A stretch of 23,909 bases of DNA from an uncultured Eubacteriales bacterium (GCA_900546635.1 URDS01000032.1:1-23909), one strand, 5' to 3'. Shown: positions 7,174 to 14,657, counted from the stretch's first letter. Notes: generated from the sequence alone by a model not told the origin. Translations and numbers: made by a program.

Positions 7174-7202
7174 TTGCAATCATGCGGCGTTTAAGATATA
7201 AT
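7174..7202 (+). promoter_or_regulatory. Main promoter of the ribosomal protein superoperon
   Basis: TTGCAA (7174-7179), a 17-bp spacer and a perfect TATAAT (7197-7202). A and T tracts directly upstream (about 7086-7171) look like an UP element, as expected for a very active promoter. It is the only strong rightward promoter I find before rpsJ. Transcription should begin near 7209. Confidence 0.85.
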
Positions 7203-7208
7203 GAAAAA

Positions 7209-7467
7209 GCTTGATATGCGATGAAGCGAGAGGTTGCCGCAGTGAATGCGGGGAATTTTCGTGGAGTATGTCCGACAATGAACCGGGCGACAGCAGAATT
7301 TATGCTTTGCACCGTGCGGTGCAACTCGTTTTCTGACCGGGATTTGTCCTCTGCAGCGCCGTCTGCATCGGGATAAGTGCCGGCTTCGTAAGGGAAGCGT
7401 TTGAAACGCACGGCACAGTGTTAAGGCGAATCGCCCCAGTTACTGAAAAAAGTAAGGAGGCAAGACC
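7209..7467 (+). promoter_or_regulatory. Structured 5' leader of the S10 operon
   Basis: About 260 nt of untranslated RNA precede rpsJ. Visible helices are CCGCA/TGCGG (7237-7251), TGCACC-GTGC-GGTGCA (near 7308-7323), a closing helix GTGCCG/CGGCAC (7377-7382 with 7411-7416) that encloses GCTTC/GAAGC and GCGTT/AACGC hairpins, and GGCG-AAT-CGCC just upstream of the rpsJ AAGGAGG. In E. coli the equivalent leader is bound by L4 for feedback control; whether this one works in that way is inference. No gene is seen in it. Confidence 0.55.
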
Positions 7468-7776
7468 ATGGCAGTCAATGAAAAAATCAGAATCAGACTG
7501 AAAAGCTATGACCACACGCTGATCGACACGGCGGCCGAGAAGATTGTGGAAGTGGCAAAGAGAAGCGGCGCGACCGTTTCGGGTCCGGTACCGCTGCCGA
7601 CGGAGAAAGAGATCATCACGATTCTTCGCGCGGTACACAAGTACAAGGACAGCCGCGAGCAGTTTGAAACGCGCACGCACAAGAGACTGATTGACATCAT
7701 GAAGCCCTCGAAGGCGGTTATCGAAGCGATTGCTTCTACCGAACTTCCCGCGGGCGTCGAGATCGAGATCATCTGA
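7468..7776 (+). CDS. rpsJ: 30S ribosomal protein S10
   Basis: The protein has 102 residues, the usual length. S10 binds the 30S head and, as NusE, joins NusB in antitermination complexes. The conserved blocks KIRIRLKSYDH at the start, SGPVPLPT in the middle and FETRTHKRLIDI near residues 70-80 (the NusB/16S contact loop) are intact. AAGGAGG lies 7 nt before the ATG. It is the first gene of the superoperon and is followed by an 84-nt spacer with a strong hairpin. Confidence 0.98.
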   Translation: MAVNEKIRIRLKSYDHTLIDTAAEKIVEVAKRSGATVSGPVPLPTEKEIITILRAVHKYKDSREQFETRTHKRLIDIMKPSKAVIEAIASTELPAGVEIEII

Positions 7777-7798
7777 CGCAAAGACCCTCATCGGTCAA

Positions 7799-7837
7799 GT
7801 TGACTGGGTCGGGAAACCGAAATACAAACCCGTCAAC
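7799..7837 (+). promoter_or_regulatory. Intercistronic hairpin between rpsJ and rplC
   Basis: GTTGAC-T-GGGT (7799-7809) pairs with ACCC-GTCAAC (7828-7837), ten pairs with one bulged T. Inside, CGG-GAAA-CCG (7810-7819) forms a small hairpin with a GNRA loop. There is no T tract, so it is not a classical terminator. It may be an mRNA-stability, processing or protein-binding site. Confidence 0.55.
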
Positions 7838-7860
7838 CAATAACCTTTAAGGAGGAAACC

Positions 7861-8493
7861 ATGAAAAAAGGTATCATCGGAAAAAAACTGGGCATGACGC
7901 AGATCTTCCTCGAAGACGGAAGTGTAGTGCCCGTAACCGTGATTGAGGCCGGCCCCTGCGCTGTCGCGCAGAAGAAAACCGTGGAGACGGACGGCTACAG
8001 CGCGGTGCAACTCGCATTCGGCGATGTGAAAGAAAAGCACATGACGAAAGCGGAGATCGGCCATTTCAAAAAGGCCGGGATTGCTGTGAAAAAGCACCTC
8101 AAAGAGTTCAGACTTGAGGGCGCGGCCGAAATGAACGTCGGAGATGTTGTATCAGCCGATACCTTCGCCGCAGGCGACAAGGTCGACATTACCGGTATAA
8201 CAAAAGGACGCGGATATACGGGCGCGGTCAAGAGATGGGGACATCACATTCTCCGTATGACGCACGGCACGGGACCTATTCATCGTCAGGTCGGTTCTAT
8301 GGGCGCAAACTCTACGCCGTCGCGTGTTTTCAAAAATAAGAAAATGGCCGGACAATACGGCAATGAGACGGTTACGGTGCTGAACCTTGCCGTCGTAAAG
8401 ATAGACGCGGAAAAGAACATTATCGCGGTCAAGGGCGCTGTTCCGGGCGCAAAGGGCGGCATTGTGTTTATTCGCGATTCGGTCAAAGCATAA
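7861..8493 (+). CDS. rplC: 50S ribosomal protein L3
   Basis: The protein has 210 residues, the normal bacterial length. L3 is an early assembly protein of the 50S subunit; its long loop reaches the peptidyl transferase centre. The start KKGIIGKKLGMTQIF and the loop region RMTHGTGPIHRQVGSMG (about residues 131-147) are characteristic; the latter holds the glutamine methylated in some bacteria. AAGGAGG precedes the ATG by 5 nt. It lies 18 nt before rplD. Confidence 0.98.
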   Translation: MKKGIIGKKLGMTQIFLEDGSVVPVTVIEAGPCAVAQKKTVETDGYSAVQLAFGDVKEKHMTKAEIGHFKKAGIAVKKHLKEFRLEGAAEMNVGDVVSADTFAAGDKVDITGITKGRGYTGAVKRWGHHILRMTHGTGPIHRQVGSMGANSTPSRVFKNKKMAGQYGNETVTVLNLAVVKIDAEKNIIAVKGAVPGAKGGIVFIRDSVKA

Positions 8494-8511
8494 CGGAAGG
8501 AGGAATACACA

Positions 8512-9135
8512 ATGCCAAATGTAAAAGTAGTTGATATGGCAGGTAAGGAAGTGGGCGAGCTCACGCTTAGCGATAAAGTGTTTGGCGCTGAAGTAAACGG
8601 CGCGGTCCTCCACACCGCTGTAAAAGCTTACCTTGCAAATCAGAGACAGGGCACGCAGTCCACGCTTACCCGTACGGAGGTCAGCGGCGGCGGCAGAAAG
8701 CCCTGGAAACAGAAAGGAACCGGCCGCGCACGTCAGGGTTCGACCCGCGCGCCGCAGTGGACACACGGCGGTATCGCGCTCGGACCGAAGCCGCGCTGCT
8801 ATCGCGTTTCTGTCAATAAGAAAGTTCGCAGACTGGCGCTGTTCGGCGCGCTCTCCGATAAGGTCGCGCAGGGCAATTTGATCGTTGTGGACAACATTTC
8901 CGCACCGGAGTACAAGACAAAGATAATGACCGGCATGCTGCAGGCGATAGGCGCCGCGAAAAAGACGCTGATTGTTCTGCCGGAGGCGGACAAGGTTGTC
9001 GTGAAGAGCTGCGACAACATCGAGGGCGTGAACACGACGGTCTATAACTCCATCAATGTCTATGACATTCTCGGCTGCGATACGCTTGTTGTGGCAGCGG
9101 ATGCCGTTAAGAAGATTGAGGAGGTATATGCATAA
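8512..9135 (+). CDS. rplD: 50S ribosomal protein L4
   Basis: The protein has 207 residues. L4 lines the peptide exit tunnel and in E. coli also represses the S10 operon by binding its leader. The tunnel loop is visible around residues 45-95: TRTEVSGGGRKPWKQKGTGR, then ARQGSTRAPQWTHGG. GGAAGGAGG lies upstream of the ATG. Its stop codon overlaps the rplW start by one base (TAATG), so translation of the two is probably coupled. Confidence 0.98.
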   Translation: MPNVKVVDMAGKEVGELTLSDKVFGAEVNGAVLHTAVKAYLANQRQGTQSTLTRTEVSGGGRKPWKQKGTGRARQGSTRAPQWTHGGIALGPKPRCYRVSVNKKVRRLALFGALSDKVAQGNLIVVDNISAPEYKTKIMTGMLQAIGAAKKTLIVLPEADKVVVKSCDNIEGVNTTVYNSINVYDILGCDTLVVAADAVKKIEEVYA

Positions 9136-9428
9136 TGAAACTTTCACAGGACATTATCATTAAACCGATCATCACGGAAAAAAGTATGGATATGCTTGCG
9201 GATAAGCGCTATGTGTTCAAAGTGGCGCCCGATGCCACAAAGCCGGAAATCGCTGCGGCGGTTGAGGAGATGTTCGGCGTTGAGGTTGCAAGCGTCAATA
9301 CCATCAGCATGAAGAAGAAGCCCAAGAGACTCGGCGTTCACGCCGGCTACAGAGGCGAGTGGAAAAAGGCGATTGTCGCTCTGAAGCCCACGTCGAAGAC
9401 CATTGCGTTCTTTGACAGCATGAACTGA
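9135..9428 (+). CDS. rplW: 50S ribosomal protein L23
   Basis: The protein has 97 residues, the usual size. L23 sits at the tunnel exit and docks trigger factor and the signal recognition particle. The N-terminus DIIIKPIITEKS and the central VEEMFGVEVASVNTI are typical. There is a one-base overlap with rplD; GAGGAGG at the end of rplD serves as the ribosome binding site. Confidence 0.97.
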   Translation: MKLSQDIIIKPIITEKSMDMLADKRYVFKVAPDATKPEIAAAVEEMFGVEVASVNTISMKKKPKRLGVHAGYRGEWKKAIVALKPTSKTIAFFDSMN

Positions 9429-9448
9429 GAATAGGAGGATAAAAAAGA

Positions 9449-10279
9449 ATGCCTACTATTAAATATAAGCCGACTACGAACGGCCGCAGAGGCATGACGG
9501 TTGCTTCTTTCGAGGAACTGACCAAATTCACGCCTGAAAAAAGCCTGATCGTAATCAAGAAAAAGAATGCCGGACGCAACAGCTACGGCAGAATCACCGT
9601 GCGCCATAAGGGCGGCGGAAACAAGCAGAAATACAGAATTGTTGACTTTAAGCGCACCGCTGAGGGCGCGGCGAAGGTCATCGGCATTGAGTATGACCCG
9701 AACCGCAGCGCTTATATCGCGCTTCTGCAATATGAAAACGGAACGAAGAGCTACATCATCGCTCCGGTAGGGCTCACAGACGGCGATACGGTTTATTCCG
9801 CGCCGGATGCGGATATTAAGCCCGGCAACACGCTTCCGATTGCCAACATTCCCGTCGGTACGTTCATCTACAACATTGAACTGTATCCCGGCAAGGGCGG
9901 TCAACTTGTCCGCAGCGCGGGCTGCGCCGCACAGTTGATGGCGAAAGAGGACGGCATGGCGCAGGTCAGACTGCCCTCCGGCGAAGTCCGCTATATTCGT
10001 CTGGACTGCAAGGCCACAATAGGACAGGTCGGCAACATCGAGCACGACACGGTTAAGATCGGTAAGGCCGGCAAAACGCGTCACATGGGCATTCGCCCGA
10101 CGGTTCGCGGTTCGGTCATGAACCCCTGCGACCACCCGCATGGTGGTGGTGAGGGACGCGCGCCGATCGGCCGTCCCGGTCCTGTAACACCTTGGGGCAA
10201 ACCTGCTCTGGGTTATAAGACCAGAAACAAGAAGGCGAGAACGAATAAGTTCATCGTCAAGCGCAGAGGCAGCAAGTAA
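9449..10279 (+). CDS. rplB: 50S ribosomal protein L2
   Basis: The protein has 276 residues, full length. L2 is needed for subunit joining and contacts the peptidyl transferase centre. Signature segments are TNGRRGMTV, YGRITVRHKGGG (about 50-61) and the highly conserved HPHGGGEGRAPIG near residue 230, which holds the functionally important histidine. The basic C-terminus KFIVKRRGSK is intact. AGGAGG precedes the ATG. Confidence 0.98.
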   Translation: MPTIKYKPTTNGRRGMTVASFEELTKFTPEKSLIVIKKKNAGRNSYGRITVRHKGGGNKQKYRIVDFKRTAEGAAKVIGIEYDPNRSAYIALLQYENGTKSYIIAPVGLTDGDTVYSAPDADIKPGNTLPIANIPVGTFIYNIELYPGKGGQLVRSAGCAAQLMAKEDGMAQVRLPSGEVRYIRLDCKATIGQVGNIEHDTVKIGKAGKTRHMGIRPTVRGSVMNPCDHPHGGGEGRAPIGRPGPVTPWGKPALGYKTRNKKARTNKFIVKRRGSK

Positions 10280-10311
10280 TGCCGAGTAAAGAAGAAAGGG
10301 AGGCACAGTAA

Positions 10312-10593
10312 ATGAGCAGAAGCCTGAAAAAAGCGCCTTATGTCGAAGAGAAACTGTTCAACCGCGTCGTTGCAATGAATGAAAAGGGCGAAAAGAAAGT
10401 TCTCAAAACCTGGTCGCGCGCGTCTACGATTTTCCCGGAATTCGTCGGTCATACCATCGCTGTCCATGACGGCAGAAAACATATTCCGGTTTACATCACT
10501 GAGGATATGGTCGGCCGTAAGCTTGGCGAGTTTGCGCCGACGAGAACCTTTAAGGGTCACGCCGGGTCCAAGACCTCGAATAACGGCAAATAA
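10312..10593 (+). CDS. rpsS: 30S ribosomal protein S19
   Basis: The protein has 93 residues. S19 pairs with S13 in the 30S head near the A-site tRNA. It begins SRSLKKAPYVEEKL, and the conserved segments TWSRASTIFPEFVGHTIAVH and FAPTRTFKGHAG are all present. GGGAGG lies upstream of the ATG. Confidence 0.98.
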   Translation: MSRSLKKAPYVEEKLFNRVVAMNEKGEKKVLKTWSRASTIFPEFVGHTIAVHDGRKHIPVYITEDMVGRKLGEFAPTRTFKGHAGSKTSNNGK

Positions 10594-10640
10594 TCAAATT
10601 TACTGAAATCGCATGAAAGCGAAGGGAGGCAAAGCCTTAA

Positions 10641-10976
10641 ATGGAAGCAAAAGCGCATCTGAAATATGCGAGAATTTCTCCAAGAAAGGTCAAGATCGTA
10701 CTTGATCTGATCAGAGGCAAGGACGCGGCGCAGGCAATGGCTATCCTGAAGAATACGCCGAAAAGCGCGTCTGAATATCTGAGCAAACTTTTGAGAAGTG
10801 CAGTCGCAAATGCAGAGAACAATTTCAACATGGACGCATCTAAGCTGTATGTATCCGAATGCTTCGTATGCCCCGGTCCGACTCTGAAGAGAATCATGCC
10901 GAGAGCGCAGGGCAGAGCATATCGAATTCTGAAGAGAACGAGCCATGTGACCATAACCGTTAAGGAAAGAGTTTGA
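10641..10976 (+). CDS. rplV: 50S ribosomal protein L22
   Basis: The protein has 111 residues. L22 contacts all 23S domains, and its beta-hairpin lines the exit tunnel near the macrolide site. The hairpin region is visible around residues 79-95 (PTLKRIMPRAQGRAYRI) and the N-terminus AHLKYARISPRKVKIVLDLI is typical. GGGAGG precedes the ATG. No sign of resistance-type insertions in the loop. Confidence 0.98.
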   Translation: MEAKAHLKYARISPRKVKIVLDLIRGKDAAQAMAILKNTPKSASEYLSKLLRSAVANAENNFNMDASKLYVSECFVCPGPTLKRIMPRAQGRAYRILKRTSHVTITVKERV

Positions 10977-10998
10977 GTAAAAGGAGGTAAAACAGCAG

Positions 10999-11742
10999 AT
11001 GGGTCAGAAAGTTAATCCGCACGGACTCCGTGTGGGTGTTATTAAGAATTGGGACTCAAGATGGTTTGCGAAAGATGAAACTTTCGGAGACACGCTTGTT
11101 TCGGATTATAAGCTCAGAACGTTTCTGAAGAAGAAGCTGCAGGGCGCGGGCGTTCCGAAGATCGAGATTGAGCGCGACGCGAACCGCGTGAAAGTATTTG
11201 TGCACTGCGCGAAGCCGGGTATCGTAATCGGCCGCGGCGGCGCGGAAATCGAAAAGCTGAAGATGGACATCGCGGGCGTACTTGAGATCCCCGCAGCGCA
11301 GGTCGTCGTAAACGTCGTGGAGGTTAAGAATCCCGATCTCGACGCGCAGCTGGTTGCGGAGAGCATTGCGGCGCAGCTTGAGAAAAGAACGTCTTTCCGC
11401 CGCGCCATGAAGCAGGCGATCGGCAGAACCATGAGACTCGGCGCAAAGGGAATCAAAGTTTGCTGCAGCGGCCGTCTCGGCGGTGCGGAAATCGCGCGCG
11501 TGGAGCACTATCACGAGGGAACGATCCCGCTTCAGACGCTCCGTGCAGATATTGATTACGGTTTTTGGGAAGCCAACACCACGTACGGTAAAATCGGCAT
11601 TAAGGTGTGGATTTACAGAGGTGAGGTGCTCTCCGAAGTGAACCGTCAGTCGCAGTCCGCGAGAGAGGATCGCAGACCCCGCCGCCGCGACAATCGCGAG
11701 GGCGGCAGAAGAAACAATAAAGCGGAAGGGGGCAACCGATAA
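10999..11742 (+). CDS. rpsC: 30S ribosomal protein S3
   Basis: The protein has 247 residues. S3 forms part of the mRNA entry tunnel and helicase. It has an N-terminal domain (GQKVNPHGLRVGVIKNWDS), a type II KH domain with VIGRGGAEIEKL near residues 75-86, and a C-terminal domain with RLGGAEIARVE and the GTIPLQTLRADIDYG block. The last 30 residues form a low-complexity Arg/Asn/Gly tail, common in Firmicutes. AAAGGAGG lies upstream. The stop shares a base with the rplP start (TAATG). Confidence 0.98.
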   Translation: MGQKVNPHGLRVGVIKNWDSRWFAKDETFGDTLVSDYKLRTFLKKKLQGAGVPKIEIERDANRVKVFVHCAKPGIVIGRGGAEIEKLKMDIAGVLEIPAAQVVVNVVEVKNPDLDAQLVAESIAAQLEKRTSFRRAMKQAIGRTMRLGAKGIKVCCSGRLGGAEIARVEHYHEGTIPLQTLRADIDYGFWEANTTYGKIGIKVWIYRGEVLSEVNRQSQSAREDRRPRRRDNREGGRRNNKAEGGNR

Positions 11743-12170
11743 TGTTGATGCCAAAGAGAGTCAAGTACCGTCGCGTACACCGCGGCAGACTGACCGGTAA
11801 GGCTATGCGCGGCAACACCATTTCCAATGGTACGTACGGCCTTGTTGCCCTGGAGCCCGCATGGATTACCAGCAATCAGATTGAAGCGGCCCGTATCGCA
11901 ATGACGCGTTATATCCGCCGCGGCGGTCAGGTTTGGATTAAGATTTTCCCTGACAAGCCGATCACCGAGAAACCGGCTGAAACCCGCATGGGTTCCGGTA
12001 AAGGTTCCCCTGAGTACTGGGTATCCGTTGTCAAGCCGGGACGTGTGCTGTTCGAGATGGACGGCGTGAGCGAGGAGATCGCGAGAGAAGCTATGCGTCT
12101 TGCCGGCCATAAGCTGCCGATCAAGTGCAAGTTTGTAAAGAAGGAAACAACAGAGGGTGGGGAGGTATAA
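11742..12170 (+). CDS. rplP: 50S ribosomal protein L16
   Basis: The protein has 142 residues. L16 sits at the A-site tRNA elbow and completes 50S assembly. MLMPKRVKYRRVHRG at the start and KPITEKPAETRMGSGKG (about 68-84) are diagnostic; the latter loop reaches the tRNA. The ATG at 11742 was kept because the MLMPKR start is usual and GGAAGGGGG lies 9 nt upstream; an ATG at 11748 is possible. Confidence 0.98.
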   Translation: MLMPKRVKYRRVHRGRLTGKAMRGNTISNGTYGLVALEPAWITSNQIEAARIAMTRYIRRGGQVWIKIFPDKPITEKPAETRMGSGKGSPEYWVSVVKPGRVLFEMDGVSEEIAREAMRLAGHKLPIKCKFVKKETTEGGEV

Positions 12171-12173
12171 GCC

Positions 12174-12362
12174 ATGAAAGTTACGGAACTCAGAGACATG
12201 ACTGCCGACCAGCTCCAGGCAAAGCTTAAAGAACTGAAAAGCGAGCTTTTTAATCTCCGTTTCCAGCACGCGATCAATCAGCTTGAGAATCCGCACAGAA
12301 TTTCGGATGTGAAGAAGGATATTGCGCGTGTAATGACCGTTCTTCAAGAGAAGAACGCATAA
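12174..12362 (+). CDS. rpmC: 50S ribosomal protein L29
   Basis: The protein has 62 residues, normal for this small two-helix protein at the tunnel exit beside L23. It starts MKVTELRDMT and has the conserved LKSELFNLRFQ followed by LENPHRISDVKKDIARV. GGGGAGG overlaps the end of rplP, only 3 nt of spacer separate the two genes, and translation is probably coupled. Confidence 0.97.
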   Translation: MKVTELRDMTADQLQAKLKELKSELFNLRFQHAINQLENPHRISDVKKDIARVMTVLQEKNA

Positions 12363-12375
12363 GGGGTGAATGAAG

Positions 12376-12630
12376 ATGGAAAGAAATCTTAGAAAAACAA
12401 GAGTCGGTCGAGTTGTCAGTGACAAGATGGACAAGACGATTGTCGTTGCGATTGAAGACAATGTCAAGCATCCCAAATACGGCAAAATCATCAAGCACAC
12501 CACAAAGATTCATGTGCATGACGAGAAGAACGAGTGCGGCATCGGCGACAAGGTGTCTGTAATGGAGACAAGACCTCTTTCCGCAACCAAGCGGTGGAGA
12601 CTCGTGTCCATAATTGAAAAGGCTAAATAA
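12376..12630 (+). CDS. rpsQ: 30S ribosomal protein S17
   Basis: The protein has 84 residues from the second ATG. S17 is an OB-fold primary binder of 16S rRNA. It has MERNLRKTRVGRVVSDKMDK and the KIHVHDEKNECGIGDKV block. The ATG at 12376 is preferred over 12370 because AAGGGGTG ends 7 nt before it, while it would be almost adjacent to the first ATG; clostridial S17 proteins also usually begin at this MERN. Confidence 0.96.
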   Translation: MERNLRKTRVGRVVSDKMDKTIVVAIEDNVKHPKYGKIIKHTTKIHVHDEKNECGIGDKVSVMETRPLSATKRWRLVSIIEKAK

Positions 12631-12686
12631 AAGCCCAAAACAGTAGGCAGGTCAAAGCACTTGCTGAAAAAAGGAGGATACGCTAA

Positions 12687-13055
12687 GTGATTCAGCAGCA
12701 AACATATATGAAGGTTGCCGATAACACCGGCGCCAAGGAACTGATGTGTATTCGCGTTCTGGGCGGAACCGGCCGCAGATATGCGAACATCGGTGATATC
12801 GTGGTTTGCACCGTGAAAAAAGCGGCTCCGGGCGGCGTTGTCAAAAAGGGCGACGTGGTCAAGGCGGTCGTCGTCAGAAGCGTTAAGGGGCTCCGCCGTG
12901 CGGACGGCTCTTACATCAAATTCGACGAAAACGCAGCGGTGATAATCAAAGATGACAATACGCCAAGAGGAACCCGTATTTTCGGGCCCGTGGCCAGAGA
13001 GCTCCGCGACAAGGATTTCCTGAAAATCCTGTCTCTTGCTCCTGAAGTGCTTTAA
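12687..13055 (+). CDS. rplN: 50S ribosomal protein L14
   Basis: The protein has 122 residues. L14 forms an intersubunit bridge and is the binding site of the silencing factor RsfS. It starts with GTG, reading MIQQQTYMKVADNTGAKE, with AAGGAGG 9 nt upstream. It ends with the conserved RGTRIFGPVARELRDK block. It is the first gene of the classical spc block; the 56-nt spacer before it shows no clear promoter. Confidence 0.98.
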   Translation: MIQQQTYMKVADNTGAKELMCIRVLGGTGRRYANIGDIVVCTVKKAAPGGVVKKGDVVKAVVVRSVKGLRRADGSYIKFDENAAVIIKDDNTPRGTRIFGPVARELRDKDFLKILSLAPEVL

Positions 13056-13073
13056 TCGGAGGAGGTAACGAAA

Positions 13074-13391
13074 ATGGCAGAAAAGCTTCATGTAAAGAAA
13101 GACGATACCGTTATTGTTATTTCCGGCGACGATAAAGGCAAGAAGGGTAAAGTCCTCACAGTCTCTCCCAAGGAGAGAAAGGTGATCGTTGACGGCGTCA
13201 ACATCGTCACCAAGCACGCAAAACCCCGTAAGCAGGGCGAAGCGGGCGGTATTATGAAGGTCGAGGGCGCAATTTACGCGGATAAAGTTCAGCTTTACTG
13301 CGCAAAGTGCGACAAAGCGACAAGAGCGGCTCACAAGACCATAGACGGCAAAAAAGTCCGTGTATGCGTCAAGTGCGGCGCCGAACTTTAA
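13074..13391 (+). CDS. rplX: 50S ribosomal protein L24
   Basis: The protein has 105 residues. L24 starts 50S assembly and lies near the tunnel exit. The KOW motif is near the N-terminus (VIVISGDDKGKKGKVL) and GVNIVTKHAKP follows. The C-terminus holds two CxxC pairs (C76/C79 and C98/C101), so this L24 probably binds zinc, a form found in many but not all bacteria. GGAGGAGG precedes the ATG. Confidence 0.97.
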   Translation: MAEKLHVKKDDTVIVISGDDKGKKGKVLTVSPKERKVIVDGVNIVTKHAKPRKQGEAGGIMKVEGAIYADKVQLYCAKCDKATRAAHKTIDGKKVRVCVKCGAEL

Positions 13392-13407
13392 GGAGGTGCG
13401 GTGAACT

Positions 13408-13947
13408 ATGTCCAGATATGCAGAAATGTACAAAAATGACGTCGCGCCGGCACTGATGAAAAAGTTCTCTTACAAGAGCCCCATGCAGATTCCGAAACTG
13501 GATAAGATCGTGGTCAACGTCGGTGCGGGAGACGCCAAGGAAAATGCCAAGGTGATCGACAGCGTAATCGAGGAAATCACGATGATTACCGGTCAGAAAG
13601 CGGTTCCGACCTATGCAAAGAAGTCGGTTGCAAACTTCAAGCTCCGCGAGGGCGTGAAGATCGGCGTAAAGGTTACGCTCCGCGGCGAGAATATGTATGA
13701 GTTTATGGATAAGCTCTTCAATCTGGCGCTTCCCCGCGTTCGCGACTTTAAGGGCATCAATCCCAACGCGTTCGACGGCAGAGGCAACTATGCGCTCGGT
13801 CTCAAGGAGCAGCTGATTTTCCCTGAAATCGAGTACGACAAGGTCGATAAGATCCGCGGCATGGATATTGTGTTTGTCACGACCGCGAATACCGACGAAG
13901 AAGCAAGAGAGTTGCTCTCACTGATGGGCGCTCCGTTTGCGAAATAA
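13408..13947 (+). CDS. rplE: 50S ribosomal protein L5
   Basis: The protein has 179 residues. L5 binds 5S rRNA in the central protuberance and contacts the P-site tRNA. Typical segments are KIVVNVGAGDAKEN, TGQKAVPTYAKKSVANFKLREG (about 56-77) and RGMDIVFVTTANTDEEARELL at the end. AAGGAGG lies upstream of the ATG. Confidence 0.98.
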   Translation: MSRYAEMYKNDVAPALMKKFSYKSPMQIPKLDKIVVNVGAGDAKENAKVIDSVIEEITMITGQKAVPTYAKKSVANFKLREGVKIGVKVTLRGENMYEFMDKLFNLALPRVRDFKGINPNAFDGRGNYALGLKEQLIFPEIEYDKVDKIRGMDIVFVTTANTDEEARELLSLMGAPFAK

Positions 13948-13961
13948 GGAGGGGAAATCAG

Positions 13962-14147
13962 ATGGCAAAGAAATCTATGATTTTAAAGCAGCAGAAAGCG
14001 CAGAAGTTTTCCACCAGAGAATATAACAGATGCAAGATCTGCGGCCGTCCCCATGCTTATCTCCGCAAGTACGGCATCTGCCGTATCTGTTTCCGCGAAC
14101 TGGCCTATAAGGGACAGATTCCGGGTGTGAAGAAAGCAAGCTGGTAA
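13962..14147 (+). CDS. rpsZ: 30S ribosomal protein S14 type Z
   Basis: The protein has 61 residues, the short zinc-binding form. It carries C24-x2-C27 and C40-x2-C43 within YNRCKICGRPHAYLRKYGIC. The long C-minus form, used in some bacteria under zinc shortage, is not in this window. AAGGAGG precedes the ATG. It is followed by the longest spacer in the spc block. Confidence 0.97.
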   Translation: MAKKSMILKQQKAQKFSTREYNRCKICGRPHAYLRKYGICRICFRELAYKGQIPGVKKASW

Positions 14148-14180
14148 GACCGGCAAAACTCCCATCTTATCGGAAGGAAA

Positions 14181-14244
14181 GCAAATGCTTTAACCACCGA
14201 TTCGCCGCCGGGCATCGCCCCGGCAGCAAGCATTGATAACTTGC
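14181..14244 (+). promoter_or_regulatory. Structured spacer upstream of rpsH
   Basis: In the 114-nt gap between rpsZ and rpsH, GCAA-ATGCTT (14181-14190) can pair with AAGCAT (14228-14233) and, after an asymmetric loop TGATAAC (14234-14240), with TTGC (14241-14244). Inside is a strong hairpin GCCGGG/CCCGGC (14207-14224). The structure ends 2 nt before the rpsH AAGGAGG. This could be an autoregulatory site, with S8 as the first candidate; that is inference. Confidence 0.5.
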
Positions 14245-14261
14245 ATAAGGAGGAAATCAAA

Positions 14262-14657
14262 ATGCAGATTTCAGACGTAATCGCAGATATGCTCACCCGT
14301 ATCCGCAACGCGAACAACGCAAAGCATGAAACGGTGGACATTCCTGCGTCCAATATGAAGAGAGCGATCGCTGACATTCTTCAGAGCGAGGGCTACATCA
14401 AAGGGTATCAGATTGTCGAGGACGGCAAACAGGGGATGATCCGTGTTTCGCTGAAGTATGTCGGCAAGCAGAAAGTTATTCACGGCCTGCGCCGCGTTTC
14501 CAAGCCCGGCCTCCGCGTTTATTCGAACTGTGACGACATGCCCAAGGTTATGAACGGCCTCGGCATCGCGATCGTTTCTACATCCAAGGGCATCATGACC
14601 GACAAGCAGGCTCGCAAAGAGAATGTCGGCGGTGAAGTGCTTGCCTTTGTATGGTAA
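14262..14657 (+). CDS. rpsH: 30S ribosomal protein S8
   Basis: The protein has 131 residues, full length. S8 binds helix 21 of 16S rRNA and in E. coli represses the spc operon. MQISDVIADMLTRIRNA at the start and the C-terminal VSTSKGIMTDKQARKENVGG, the rRNA contact loop, are present. The ATG was chosen because AAGGAGG lies 8 nt before it; a TTG at 14241 would lie upstream of that site. Confidence 0.98.
   Translation: MQISDVIADMLTRIRNANNAKHETVDIPASNMKRAIADILQSEGYIKGYQIVEDGKQGMIRVSLKYVGKQKVIHGLRRVSKPGLRVYSNCDDMPKVMNGLGIAIVSTSKGIMTDKQARKENVGGEVLAFVW

Noticed and set aside
6986..7411. Upstream extension of the membrane protein to 7411
   Set aside because: It crosses the rpsJ promoter and leader on the opposite strand, lacks a ribosome binding site, and the ATG at 6985 has one.
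8152..9147. Long minus-strand open frames opposite rplC/rplD and other ribosomal genes
   Set aside because: All are antisense to highly conserved r-protein genes, without ribosome binding sites or domains.
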